Positions 52,841 to 62,742 of a DNA stretch of 64,000 nucleotides are shown in pieces (the stretch's first letter is position 1; each line of letters starts with the position of its first letter). The notes under the pieces were generated by a model. The model was not told the DNA's origin. It made no database searches and saw nothing but the letters and a program-made list of their open reading frames with translations. Source of the DNA: CAVQBP01 sp963782475 (lineage in GTDB: Bacteria; Bacteroidota; Ignavibacteria; Ignavibacteriales; Ignavibacteriaceae); contig CAWAJW010000008.1 in assembly GCA_963782475.1 (NCBI GenBank), positions 186,001 to 250,000 of the forward strand, written 5' to 3'. Position numbers and translations under genes: made by a program.

Positions 52841-54992
52841 ATGAAAGAGGATAAGTATCCTGAAATAGATTTTAAAGATGTCAAAGAGGGTTTTCCAATG
52901 GATAGAAGGGATTTCCTTAAAACTGCGGGGAGCGGACTTTTTATCTTTTTTACTGTGAAAGATGCCTCCTTCTTTACAAATGAAAAGCAATTAAGGCTTC
53001 AGCAGGGTTATCCTTCTGATTTTAATGCCTATCTGAAAATTGGTGAAGATGGAAGGGTTGCCTGCTATACAGGAAAAATTGAAATGGGTCAGGGTATTAT
53101 AACTTCTTTAGCGCAGATGCTTGCTGATGAACTGGAAGTTTCACTTGAATCTGTAGATATGGTTATGGGCGATACGGATCTTTGCCCTTATGATAGAGGA
53201 ACATTTGGTTCTTTAACTACAAGGTTTTTTGGTCCGGCACTGCGTGCTGCCGGTGCGGAAGGCAGAGCTGTTTTACTTGAGATGGCTTCAGAAAAATTAA
53301 AAATACCGGTTAAAAATTTATCTGTTGAAAACGGAGTTGTCTTTGAAAATAAGAATAAGAAAAATAAAATTTCTTATGCAGAGCTGACAAAAGGGAAAAA
53401 GATTGAACACCATGCTATTGGACAGGTAGAGATAAAGAAACCGTCGGAACTCAGGGTTATGGGTAAATCCGTAAACAGAAGAGATGCTGATTTAAAGGTA
53501 ACAGGAAAAGCAAAATATGCCGGGGATATTCAGTTCCCCGGTATGCTGTATGCAAAGATTTTACGCCCTCCTGCACATGGAGCTAAATTAATCTCCGCAG
53601 ATACTTCGGAAGCGGAAAAGGTAAATGGTATTAAAGTTATAAAGGAGGGTGATCTTATAGCTGTTCTCCATAAATATCCGGATGTTGCCGAACAAGCTCT
53701 TTCTAAAATAAAAGCTAAGTTTGATAAATCGCCTTCAACTCTTAATGATAAAAATATTTTTGAACATCTTTTAAAAGCTGCGCCAAATGGTGATACGATT
53801 GGCAGCGGTGGTGATCTTGCCAAAGGAGAAAAAAATTCGGCAAAGGTTATTGAAGAAACATATTTCGATGGTTATAAAGCGCATGCACCAATTGAACCGC
53901 ACACCGCAACTGTAAATATTGAAGGAGATAAAGTAACCATATGGGCTTCAACCCAAACTCCTTTTCCTGCAAAAGATGAGGTAGCGAAAGCGTTGGATAT
54001 ACCTGCAGAAAATGTTCGAGTTATGCAGACTCTTGTCGGCGGCGGGTTTGGAGGTAAAACCAGGAACCTGCAAATTGTGGAAGCCGCTCGTCTTGCTAAA
54101 TTATCCGGCAAGCCGGTTCAAGTTGCATGGACACGGGAAGAAGAATTCTTTTTCGATTCATTCAGGCCCGCTGCCGTTGTTAAGATTAAATCCGGCATCA
54201 CAAATGAAGGAAAGCTTAATTTCTGGGATTATCATGTCTACTTTGCAGGTGAGAGAGGCGCACAGCAGTTTTATGATATTCCGAACCACCTTACTTCAGT
54301 GCATGGCTCCGGATGGGGTGGAGGTGCTCATCCTTTTGCTACCGGCGCCTGGCGTGCACCGGGAAACAATACAAATACTTTTGCAAGAGAATCACAGATT
54401 TCAATTATGGCAAACGCTGCCGGAATTGACCAGGTGGAATTTAGGCTTCAGAATTTAACCGATAAAAAGATGAAAAAGGTTTTAAAAACAGCTGCCGATA
54501 AGTTTGGGTGGAAGCTTTCTAAATCGAATGGTAAAGGGTATGGTGTTGCATGCGGGATCGACGCAGGTACATCGGTAGCATCTATTGCAGAGGTTGAGGT
54601 AGATAAAAAGACCGGTAATGTTAAAGTTAATCGTGTGGTATGTGCACAGGATATGGGCCTGGTAATAAATCCGGAAGGTGCAGTAATCCAGATGGAAGGC
54701 TGCATAACAATGGGACTCGGATATGCATTAAGAGAAGATATCCATTTTAATAACGGGGAAATTTTGGATGTTAATTTTGATACTTATGAAATTCCTCATT
54801 TCTCATGGCTGCCCAAAATAGAAACGGTTTTAATAGATGATAAAGAATGCTGCTCCGCAGGGCGGCGGCGAGCCTGCGATAGTTGTGATGGGCGCAGTAA
54901 TTGCCAATGCAATATTCGATGCAGTCGGTGCAAGGGTATTTCAATTACCAATGACTCCGGAACGGGTACTCGAAGCACTAAGAAAAAAATAA
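52841..54992 (+). CDS. molybdenum hydroxylase large subunit (IorB-like), frameshifted near the C-terminus
   Basis: Starts with a GGAGG RBS and a twin-arginine-like leader (DRRDFLKTAGSG), so the holoenzyme may be exported. Conserved molybdopterin-binding blocks: GKIEMGQGIITSLAQML, LVGGGFGGKTRN, ATGAWRAPGNNTNTF, VVCAQDMGLVINPEGAVIQMEG. The direct frame runs to 55024, but after DDK (54842-54844) it becomes Cys/Arg-rich nonsense. One base later, the frame from 54846 reads NAAPQGGGEPAIVVMGAV... and stops at 54992, giving about 716 aa, the usual size. The active-site Glu (GGGEP) lies after the shift. Confidence 0.85.
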
Positions 54993-55024
54993 TTATAAAG
55001 AAGATTTCAAAGAATCCTTATTAA

Positions 55025-55324
55025 TCTATATGGTAAGATAAATTACTTCCATTATAGCATTAACTAGAAAATATATTCGTGGAATCATTACCTATATGTT
55101 CCCATAATAATTTCAATAGTCCTTTCCATCAGAATTTAATTAATTATCTCATCTATTTTTTCTCCGATATCAATATTTGTATGGTAAATACGATAATAGG
55201 GTGATAGGTTTCTGCAATTCATTCATTTATGATATGAGAAACTATGGGAAAATTTTTATCCCGGTATCATTAAAAAGATCGGGATGTTAAAATTTAATGT
55301 CTATTGAAACCGGTGATAATAATT
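55025..55324. other. 300-bp gap before the sensor kinase; nothing recognised
   Basis: AT-rich, no open frame with motifs, no obvious hairpin. Presumably holds the kinase promoter. The kinase start is preceded by a weak AATA-rich leader and no clear ribosome-binding site. Confidence 0.4.
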
Positions 55325-57298
55325 ATGAAAGACAGGACTACTTTAGTTTTTTTATTTGCTGCTTTATTAGCTGCCAACCTTTATTGTCAACAAAAAACCG
55401 CAGATAGTCTTCAATCTCAACTTGATAATCTGAATGGAAAGAGAAAAGTTGAGGTACTTAACGAATTAGCTGATATTTATCAATATATAAATGTGAATAC
55501 GGCAATTGATTTTGCCGAAAAAGGGATTGATCTTGCAGAAGCTATAAATTATAAAAAAGGACTTTCCGGTTGTTACGGAAGCCTTGGATACTGCTATATA
55601 AGTTTGGATATGACAAAGGCAATAAACTTTACACAAAAAGCTCTTGATATTAGATATGAGATTAATGACAAAGCCGGCATCGCTACTTCCACAAATGTTT
55701 TAGGGGTAATATATTATTATGAAGGGGATTATTTAAAATCAATCGATTATAATTTAAAAGCATTGAAAATACGTGAAGATATCGGTGACGAAATTAAAAC
55801 GGCAACTTCTTACAATAATATCTCTCTCGTTTACCTGGCTCTTGAGGAATATGATACCGCATTGGAATATTTACGTAAAGCTTTAGCTATAAGGGAAAAA
55901 ACAAACGACAGAATAAGAATTGCAATAATTGAGGAAAATTTAGGCGATATTTATAGCCGTCAGGGGAAATATAAAAAAGCCTTTAAATATCTAAATGAAG
56001 CCTTAAGGATTACTAAGGAAATCGGTAATACAAAAACGGAAGCTGGAATTTATCTTATTATTGCTAAAATTTATAGAGAAATAGGGGATAACTCACGAGC
56101 CTTAAGTAATTATGAAATTGCAGATAAGATTTATTTCGATTTAGATGAAAAGCACGGGATTGCGCAGGCTGAAAATGGAATAGCTGCCGTTTTTTATAGC
56201 CAGGGTGAAAATAAGCTTGCTATTAAGCATGCTCTTACATCACTTGAGAATGCCAAAACTGTAACTTCTCTTGATTACACAGCAATAGCAGCAAATATTC
56301 TGCAATCCGTCTATCAAAAGTCGGGTAATTATAAAAAAGCTTATGAATATTTACTCCTCTTTAAAAATTCTTCCGACAGTTTAAAGATTACAGATAAAAT
56401 TAAAAAACTGACAAAAAAAGAATTTGATTACAAGTTAGCAAAAATTAAAGAAGAACAAAAAATAGAAATTGACAGGCAGAAAATATTTATCAAATGGTTA
56501 ATCATAACGCTATTCTTATCATTAATTATAGTATCGCTTATTATTTACGGATATTTCCATAAGAAAAGGATAAACGCAAAACTTCTTGAGCTAAACAGCA
56601 AATTGACAGAGCTTAATGCCACAAAAGACAGGTTTTTTTCTATAATTGCTCATGACTTAAGGGGTCCTTTTCAAACATTGCTGGGATTTTCAGAAATTCT
56701 TTCTACAAATATTGATGAGCTAAGCAAAAAAGAAATAAAAACATTTTATACTCAGATTAATCTGACTCTCAACAGGCAATACGAACTGTTAAACAATCTC
56801 CTCGATTGGGCAAGGCTGCAAATTCAAAACTTTAATATTGTATGTGAAAAAATTTCATTATATGAAGTATTAAACGAAGCTATTGAAACTTTATCACTAT
56901 CCGCACGCGAGAAGAATATTGAACTTATAAACGACATCCCCAGGGAGCTTAAAATATTCGCAGATAAGAATATGCTTCAGTTAGTATTGCGGAATCTTAT
57001 TGTCAACAGTATAAAATTTTCGTATAAAGATGATATTGTTAAAGTATCCACGAAGCAAAAAGAAAACCTTGTTGAAATTACCGTTGCGGATAATGGAGTA
57101 GGAATTACTGAAAATGATCTTGAGAAAATATTCCGGATAGATGTACAACACTCTACACCGGGAACTTCAAATGAAAAAGGAACAGGATTAGGGTTGATTC
57201 TTTGTAAGGAAATTATTGAAAAACATGGCGGTAAAATTTGGATTAAGGGTGAAAAGGGAAAAGGAACCAAAGTCTCATTTACTTTGAGGAATGCCTGA
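55325..57298 (+). CDS. TPR-containing sensor histidine kinase
   Basis: 657 aa from ATG 55325 (a TTG 21 bases earlier is possible). Signal peptide, about seven tetratricopeptide repeats (about 30-370; for example ATSYNNISLVYLALEEYDTALEYL), a coiled coil, one transmembrane helix (about 394-415), then HisKA with the phospho-acceptor His in IIAHDLRGPF and an HATPase domain with NLIVNSIKFS, DNGVGIT and GTGLGLILC. A common Bacteroidota type; no receiver domain. Orphan, no response regulator adjacent. The sensed signal is unknown. Confidence 0.9.
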   Translation: MKDRTTLVFLFAALLAANLYCQQKTADSLQSQLDNLNGKRKVEVLNELADIYQYINVNTAIDFAEKGIDLAEAINYKKGLSGCYGSLGYCYISLDMTKAINFTQKALDIRYEINDKAGIATSTNVLGVIYYYEGDYLKSIDYNLKALKIREDIGDEIKTATSYNNISLVYLALEEYDTALEYLRKALAIREKTNDRIRIAIIEENLGDIYSRQGKYKKAFKYLNEALRITKEIGNTKTEAGIYLIIAKIYREIGDNSRALSNYEIADKIYFDLDEKHGIAQAENGIAAVFYSQGENKLAIKHALTSLENAKTVTSLDYTAIAANILQSVYQKSGNYKKAYEYLLLFKNSSDSLKITDKIKKLTKKEFDYKLAKIKEEQKIEIDRQKIFIKWLIITLFLSLIIVSLIIYGYFHKKRINAKLLELNSKLTELNATKDRFFSIIAHDLRGPFQTLLGFSEILSTNIDELSKKEIKTFYTQINLTLNRQYELLNNLLDWARLQIQNFNIVCEKISLYEVLNEAIETLSLSAREKNIELINDIPRELKIFADKNMLQLVLRNLIVNSIKFSYKDDIVKVSTKQKENLVEITVADNGVGITENDLEKIFRIDVQHSTPGTSNEKGTGLGLILCKEIIEKHGGKIWIKGEKGKGTKVSFTLRNA

Positions 57299-57703
57299 TA
57301 TTAAATGCCTTACTCGTTTAAATTTAATAAAAAAAATTTGAACTAGTCAATCTGATAGATACAAAACCCGTTTAAGTTCAGGTTGTGTATTTAATTAAAT
57401 AAAATATATGTGAAGACCTTTTTATTACTTGTCATTTTATTTATGGAATAGAAATAAGAAATCATATCAAAACAATTAAAAATTACCATTTAGAGTAAAA
57501 TGTAAAAATATTTGTAGACCCTCTTTTAGTCCCTGATCATGTTCTTAATTTAACATCAGTATTTTCGAGAAGAACCCTTTCTGCTGCAGTAAACTGTTAA
57601 TTGCATTAATTTTCTTCCCCACCTCAAAAAATTTAAAACATTACATAGTATAAAAAAGCCTTCTGAAAACCTTAAATTTCATTGTTTTTTCTCTAATAAT
57701 GTT
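57299..57703. other. 405-bp gap between convergent genes; nothing recognised
   Basis: AT-rich intergenic DNA between the kinase (+) and the antiporter (-). No strong hairpin or open frame. Terminators of both genes should be here, but none is clear. Confidence 0.4.
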
Positions 57704-59118
57704 TCATAAAAAAAGTCCGAAAAAAGTAAACAGAACCAGAGCAGCAGCAGCAGCAGTTAATGCATAAGGTAACTGTGTACGTACATGATCAACATGATCG
57801 CTTGCCGATGCCATTGAAGATATGATAGTAGTATCTGAAATGGGTGAAGAATGGTCGCCGAAGATGCTTCCGCTTAAAACCGAAGCAATTGCCAGGGATA
57901 AATTAACGTCCATTAACTGAGCCATGGGTACTGCAATCGGGATCATAATTGCAAAGGTTCCCCAGCTTGTTCCTGTTGAAAATGAAATAAACATCGAAGT
58001 TATAAATAATACCGGAGCAACAAAGTTTGGGTTAATAATTTTATCCGCGATTGAGGCAACATAGAGGCCGGTGCCTAAATTTCTGCATGTATCGCCAATT
58101 GCGAAAGCGAATACCAGCAGTATAGCTAAAGGGATTAACCCGCTGATTCCTTTAAAATATAATCCATTACTTCATGAAGAGTTAAGAGTCTTTCTCCTAT
58201 TGATAAGACTCCTGATACAATAATTGCGGTTACTACCGACCATAAAACAGAAGTGGAGCCGGAACCGGCAGTCAGATCACCTTTGCCTGTAATTATTAAG
58301 CTAACGGGCATCATGATTATCATTGTTAAAACCGGAGCAACCATATTAATTGCCCGGTGAGGGATCTTTGACTTTGGTTTTATTGAAGAGACTTCTGCTG
58401 AAATAAGCGGCACTGCACCATCGGCAATTGTTTTTCCTGTTTCTAAAGATCTTTTTTCTGCTTTTTTCATTGAAGCAAAGTCCCTAAAAGTAAATGCTAA
58501 AAACGCTGCAAGCATCAGGGTAATAATAGGATAAAAATTTAAAGGGATAGTTGAAAAGAAAATTGGTACCGGGTTTGTTATATTCTCTTTGCCAAGAAGA
58601 CTAATTACATAAGCACCCCAGGCATTCAATGGTATTAAAATACAAATTGGTGCGGATGTAGTATCACATATATAAGCCAGTTTCTCTCTTGAGATTTTAA
58701 ACTTTTCGAAAACCGGGTGAAAAACCGTACCCGTCACTAGACATGAAATGCTTGATTCGATAAAAATTGAGCAGCCTAACAGGAAAGAAAGAATCGAAGC
58801 CCGCTTGCGTGAATTTACTAACTTTTTCTTTTGAATTAAGTCAATAAAACCCTGCACACCGCCGGAAGCCTGGGTAAGGGAAATTAATGCTCCTACTAAA
58901 GCTGAAAAGATGATGACACGGCTGTTATTTTCATCCTTAAAAACATTTACACAAGCTTCGATAGCATTAGCCATTCCGCTAAAAGGATTCCATCCATTAA
59001 TAATTAACCAGCCTGAAAAAATCCCTATGAATAATGATAGATATACCTGCTTTGTCTTTATTGCCAACACAATTGCGAGCAAAGGCGGAATGATTGAAAA
59101 CCAGCCGTAGTTTATCAA
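57704..59118 (-). CDS. NhaC-family Na+/H+ antiporter, split by a frameshift
   Basis: One transporter of about 471 aa in two frames. The first (59118-58135) starts MINYGWFSIIPPLLAIVLA and has GCSIFIESSISCLVTGTVFHP and DTTSAPICILIPLNAWGAY; it stops right after ILKESAG. Read one base back, the frame continues GLIPLAILLVFAFAIGDTC..., joins the ORF at 57994 and ends at 57704 with FSTGTSWGTFAIMIPIAVPMA and GSIFGDHSSPISDTTIIS, all antiporter hallmarks. The shift is at the C-run 58139-58141 (a G-run on the coding strand), consistent with loss of one base. Confidence 0.8.
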
Positions 59119-59421
59119 GAGAATATTTTCTAATTAGTTTTTTAAGATTTAAAAGAAACTGGACAGCAAGCTAATTTTTAAGTAATTAATATGCAAGTAA
59201 TATTTAGAGATGTGTTTTTTCTCTTGATTATATCAAATCCGTTCAAAATAAGTTGTTTATAAAACTATTTAATTTACAAACGAATTGTCTGCAATATAAG
59301 ATATTATGATTTGTTGCCGATCGCTTCATAAAATTGCATAATTGAGTGAAGATCAAACTGATATAGAAAAAAACGCTGCGTACCCGCACTTTTATCTTTT
59401 TACTTTTATCTTGTATCATAT
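59119..59421. other. 303-bp gap; nothing recognised
   Basis: AT-rich sequence between the start of the antiporter and the end of the DUF3037 gene. No open frame with motifs or strong inverted repeat seen. Confidence 0.4.
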
Positions 59422-59820
59422 TTATTTAAAGGAGGGATTCTTGACCATTGTTTGAAAAAGATGCTCAAGTGCTTCTGCCGGGTCTTTGCAATAGCCGGAA
59501 TGTACAGGAGACATTTGTATTATAGTGCTTTTAGGAGAGGTAAGCCAATTAAACCTCTTTCTTTGAGATAACTCTCCAATTGATCCTGCAGCCGCCCCGC
59601 CGGCACAAATTATGGGAATTGCAGACAGATGAACTTTGGCTGTTTCGATATCAAATTGAGGTGCGATCGCTTTAAGCCGTCGTTCATCAAGCTCAATCCT
59701 GGCTTCAAGGAATTCCTTTTCTTCACATGATACTAATATGCCGGCATTAATAAATTCTTCCCGTTCAACTTTAGGAACAACGCGTATTACAGCATAATCG
59801 TATATGTAATCACTTCCCAT
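59422..59820 (-). CDS. DUF3037 protein
   Basis: 132 aa from ATG 59820 (an alternative start at 59835 is inside the preceding gene). YDYAVIRVVPKVEREEFINAGILVSCEEKEFLEARIELDE (in segments) and the late CAGGAAAGSIGELSQRKRFNWLTSP are characteristic of DUF3037. This family is almost always encoded next to a HipA-like kinase, as here, where it overlaps the kinase gene by 11 bp. Function unknown; it may be a partner or substrate of the kinase. Confidence 0.8.
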   Translation of the reverse strand: MGSDYIYDYAVIRVVPKVEREEFINAGILVSCEEKEFLEARIELDERRLKAIAPQFDIETAKVHLSAIPIICAGGAAAGSIGELSQRKRFNWLTSPKSTIIQMSPVHSGYCKDPAEALEHLFQTMVKNPSFK

Positions 59821-60547
59821 TAATGATCTCCTCAACGAATAAGTGCGGTGATCCCAAACGTTTCATTAAGTATTCAAAATATGCATCCCTGTGTTCATTT
59901 ATATTTTTGAATATGGGTTCTTCATATAACCAGGATTCCGGAATTTCATTTATAATATTTCTAATAATTGCAGGTGTAATTTTAGCTGAGATTTCCTGAT
60001 CTGCTCTTTTCAAATTTCCTGCATATTTAAGAAGCACATGATCTTTAATCAAGGGAAATGGTTCCCGGCTTTTTTTCAGGTAATTATCCCATGTATGGTG
60101 AAAATAAAGAGATGCACCGTGGTCAATTAACCATAGTCTCTTATGCCAAATAAGCATATTGGTATTTCGGATTGTGCGGTCGACGTTTGAAATATAGGCA
60201 TCAAACCAGACAATTGAAGAGGCAAGCTGTATATCAACTTTATCTACAACCGGGTTAAACATAACCGAACCGGGGAGATAATCTAAAGCCAGATTAAGTC
60301 CGCTGCTGCTTTTTATCAGATCCTGTATTTCCGGATCTCCTTCTGTACGGGCAAGCCCGGCATCAAGTTCAACGAAAATAATTTCAGGAACAAGCAGTCC
60401 GATTGCACGGGCGATTTCACCTGCGATTAATTCAGCTATGAGCGCTTTCACTCCCTGGCCGGCACCTTTGAATTTTAATACATATAATCCATCATCATCT
60501 GCTTCAATAATTGCAGGTAAAGAGCCTCCTTCACGTAATGGAGTCAC
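59810..60547 (-). CDS. HipA-like kinase domain protein (DUF3037-associated)
   Basis: 245 aa from GTG 60547. REGGSLPAIIEADDDGLYVLKFKGAGQG, the catalytic-like region DAYISNVDRTIRNTNML and IDHGASLYFHH follow the HipA-like/PI3K-type kinase order (Lys in VLKFKG, Asp in NVDRT-N, Asp in IDHG). In relatives the N-terminus begins with an RTVTATRY-like stretch, and here those codons lie just upstream of the GTG in frame, so translation may start at a rare ATT (60574) or ATA (60583). Paired with DUF3037. Target unknown. Confidence 0.75.
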   Translation of the reverse strand: MTPLREGGSLPAIIEADDDGLYVLKFKGAGQGVKALIAELIAGEIARAIGLLVPEIIFVELDAGLARTEGDPEIQDLIKSSSGLNLALDYLPGSVMFNPVVDKVDIQLASSIVWFDAYISNVDRTIRNTNMLIWHKRLWLIDHGASLYFHHTWDNYLKKSREPFPLIKDHVLLKYAGNLKRADQEISAKITPAIIRNIINEIPESWLYEEPIFKNINEHRDAYFEYLMKRLGSPHLFVEEIINGK

Positions 60548-60574
60548 ATATCTCGTTGCGGTTACAGTTCTAAT

Positions 60575-61065
60575 TTTATTTATGATTAAACCCTAATCAA
60601 GTTATTAGAAAACAAGTCAATCAAAAATAACCATCAAATCATTTCTTCCAAAATAATTAACCTTTATCCCTTATAAAAATCCACTTCTTTCCGGAATTTG
60701 ATAGTATATCTAAAAACTGATAATATTTTTCTTTTTTGAACTAAATTTTATATGAAATTACAATAAATATTACATTATTGATATAAATTTTCTGGTTACT
60801 ATGGCATCTATATTGATTGCTATTTATAATTTACTTTATGTTGATTTTTAATAAAAAATAAACCAAATTAGATAAAAAGTTAAGGACATTTATAAAGGGG
60901 TTATGGCATCACTTCAAGAATATTATTTTATTAAACCTCTTTTTATCGTTCTTAATCTTAAAATTTAAGCCGCAAAGATTAAAAATTGAATAACCGGGAG
61001 AGGGGCCACTTGCAAAATTTCATTTCCAGATTCGAAAAATTATTTCTATTAACAAGGCGGCACCC
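60575..61065. other. 491-bp AT-rich gap; nothing clear
   Basis: Between the divergent HipA-like kinase and the T9SS remnant. No motif-bearing frame. The right edge may contain the lost 5' part of the remnant gene, but no protein similarity can be read. Confidence 0.4.
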
Positions 61066-61224
61066 ATGCTCGGAGAAAAAATATCAGAACTTATCAATTC
61101 TTTTCAAAAGTCCGGGAAGCATAAAATTGTTTGGAATGCTAAAGATTATGCAAGCGGCGTTTATTTCTATACCTTAAAAGCCGGAGATTTTTCAAGTACA
61201 AAAAAAATAATCCTGATGAAATAA
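61066..61224 (+). pseudogene. orphan C-terminal T9SS sorting-domain fragment
   Basis: 52 codons reading MLGEKISELINS, SGKHKIVWNAKDYASGVYFYTLKAG and the basic ending TKKIILMK. This is the second half of a type A T9SS sorting domain, very like the end of the next gene, but without the NPFNPST half or any cargo region. Probably what remains of a secreted-protein gene after deletion. An expressed 52-aa protein is unlikely. Confidence 0.7.
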
Positions 61225-61262
61225 GTTTTTTAAGATTTCAATAATATTTGATGAGGCGAAAA

Positions 61263-62609
61263 ATGAAAATTAATTATTTACTAATTTTTACTTTTTTCTC
61301 CTTAAATATATCAGCTCAGGTTGTCCCTTATGGGTTAAGCGGCAAAGTAGTAAATTCTATTTCCCTTACAAAAACAAATTATGAAAAGGCTGTTGTTGCA
61401 GGAACAAAAGAGAATGGGATTTATTTTCATAATTTATCAAATCAGGATACAAGCTGGGAACAGAACTATTTTTATGACAGAACCATTTCTTCAGTATATG
61501 TTCAGCTTAACGGTGCAGGTCCCGCCGAATTCTCGGGAATTTTTGCCGCTTTAGTTCCCGACTCATCTTTAGATACAACTTTAATTTATTTCAATAATTA
61601 TCCGGTTCAATCATTCTGGTCTAAAAGGGATTCGGGAATAAACAATACTGAGGTGAAGAGTATTAAATCATTTGCCGGTTTTGATTATTCGGGTGAAGAA
61701 CCGCCGTTACCTGTATTTGCTTCAGCAGGGGATTCGGTCATTTATAAATTTAAAGATGAGGCCTGGAAAAAATCTTGGACAGGTCCACAGTATACAATTA
61801 TAAATACATTATTTTCAAACAAATCAACTGTCTGGGGAGGGGGAATAATTCAGAATATTATTGGAGTCCTCTTCCTGGTGAAGTCTGATAATTTTGGCGG
61901 AACCTGGAAAATTATTTATCCTCCTTATGGCGAAATCTATAGTTGTTATTCGATCACAACACCGCAGGATGATTCACTTACGGTTTATGCCGGTCTTAAT
62001 GGTGTTATAATTAAATCAATAGACGGAGGGAATAGCTGGAATGCTGTACTCATTGAGAAGGAAACAACTTTTAACAGCTTAATAATTAATCCTGATAATC
62101 CGGAAGAAATATTTGCCGGGGGAAAAACCAGTGAAAATTCATTTGTCCTTCAAAAAAGTAATGATGCAGGTGAACACTGGCAGGCAGTAACTCCTGTAAT
62201 CAATTGCTGCGTTAAAGGTATTACGAGCATGGTCGGGACAGTTGACAATAATAATTTTACCCTATTTATTGCTACAGATGGAGATGGCGTATTTTATTAT
62301 GAAGAGAGCTTAGTATCAGTAAATGAAAAGAATTTTAGAGCACCGTTGCAGTATAAGCTTGAACAAAATTATCCGAACCCTTTTAATCCGTCGACAATGA
62401 TAACTTACGAAATTCCGCGGGAGACAAATGTATCTATTAAAATTTATAATGTTTTAGGAAAAGAAATAACTACTTTATTAAACAAAAATCAAAAAGCGGG
62501 AAAATATGAAATTGAATGGAATGCAGCCGATTTTGGCAGCGGAGTTTATTTCTATACAATTAAGTCAGATGATTTTATTTTAACAAAAAAGATGATTTTG
62601 GTTAGATAA
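61263..62609 (+). CDS. secreted T9SS cargo protein with Asp-box (BNR-like) repeats
   Basis: 448 aa from ATG 61263. Signal peptide (INYLLIFTFFSLNISAQ). Asp-box motifs SIDGGNSW and SNDAGEHW indicate a beta-propeller of the sialidase/sortilin-like type. The C-terminal 90 residues are a type A Por/T9SS sorting domain: LEQNYPNPFNPSTMITYEIP, IYNVLGKEITTLL, GSGVYFYTIKSDD and the basic end KKMILVR. It would be exported through Sec, then T9SS, and attached to the surface or released. Ligand unknown. Confidence 0.85.
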   Translation: MKINYLLIFTFFSLNISAQVVPYGLSGKVVNSISLTKTNYEKAVVAGTKENGIYFHNLSNQDTSWEQNYFYDRTISSVYVQLNGAGPAEFSGIFAALVPDSSLDTTLIYFNNYPVQSFWSKRDSGINNTEVKSIKSFAGFDYSGEEPPLPVFASAGDSVIYKFKDEAWKKSWTGPQYTIINTLFSNKSTVWGGGIIQNIIGVLFLVKSDNFGGTWKIIYPPYGEIYSCYSITTPQDDSLTVYAGLNGVIIKSIDGGNSWNAVLIEKETTFNSLIINPDNPEEIFAGGKTSENSFVLQKSNDAGEHWQAVTPVINCCVKGITSMVGTVDNNNFTLFIATDGDGVFYYEESLVSVNEKNFRAPLQYKLEQNYPNPFNPSTMITYEIPRETNVSIKIYNVLGKEITTLLNKNQKAGKYEIEWNAADFGSGVYFYTIKSDDFILTKKMILVR

Positions 62610-62742
62610 AATTATTAGATAAGATGAACCATTGGATTTTATAAACGGTGATTGAATCATTTTTGCAGACTTATTTTTCGTCAATAAGTCAACAATTTAA
62701 GTGAAGAGTTTTTTTTCTTCGTAAAAAGAAGGAGGAACTTTT

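Noticed and set aside
54845..55024. Cys/Arg-rich C-terminus of the molybdenum hydroxylase large subunit as a real domain
   Set aside because: The adjacent frame encodes the conserved family C-terminus, so the Cys-rich reading is a frameshift artefact.
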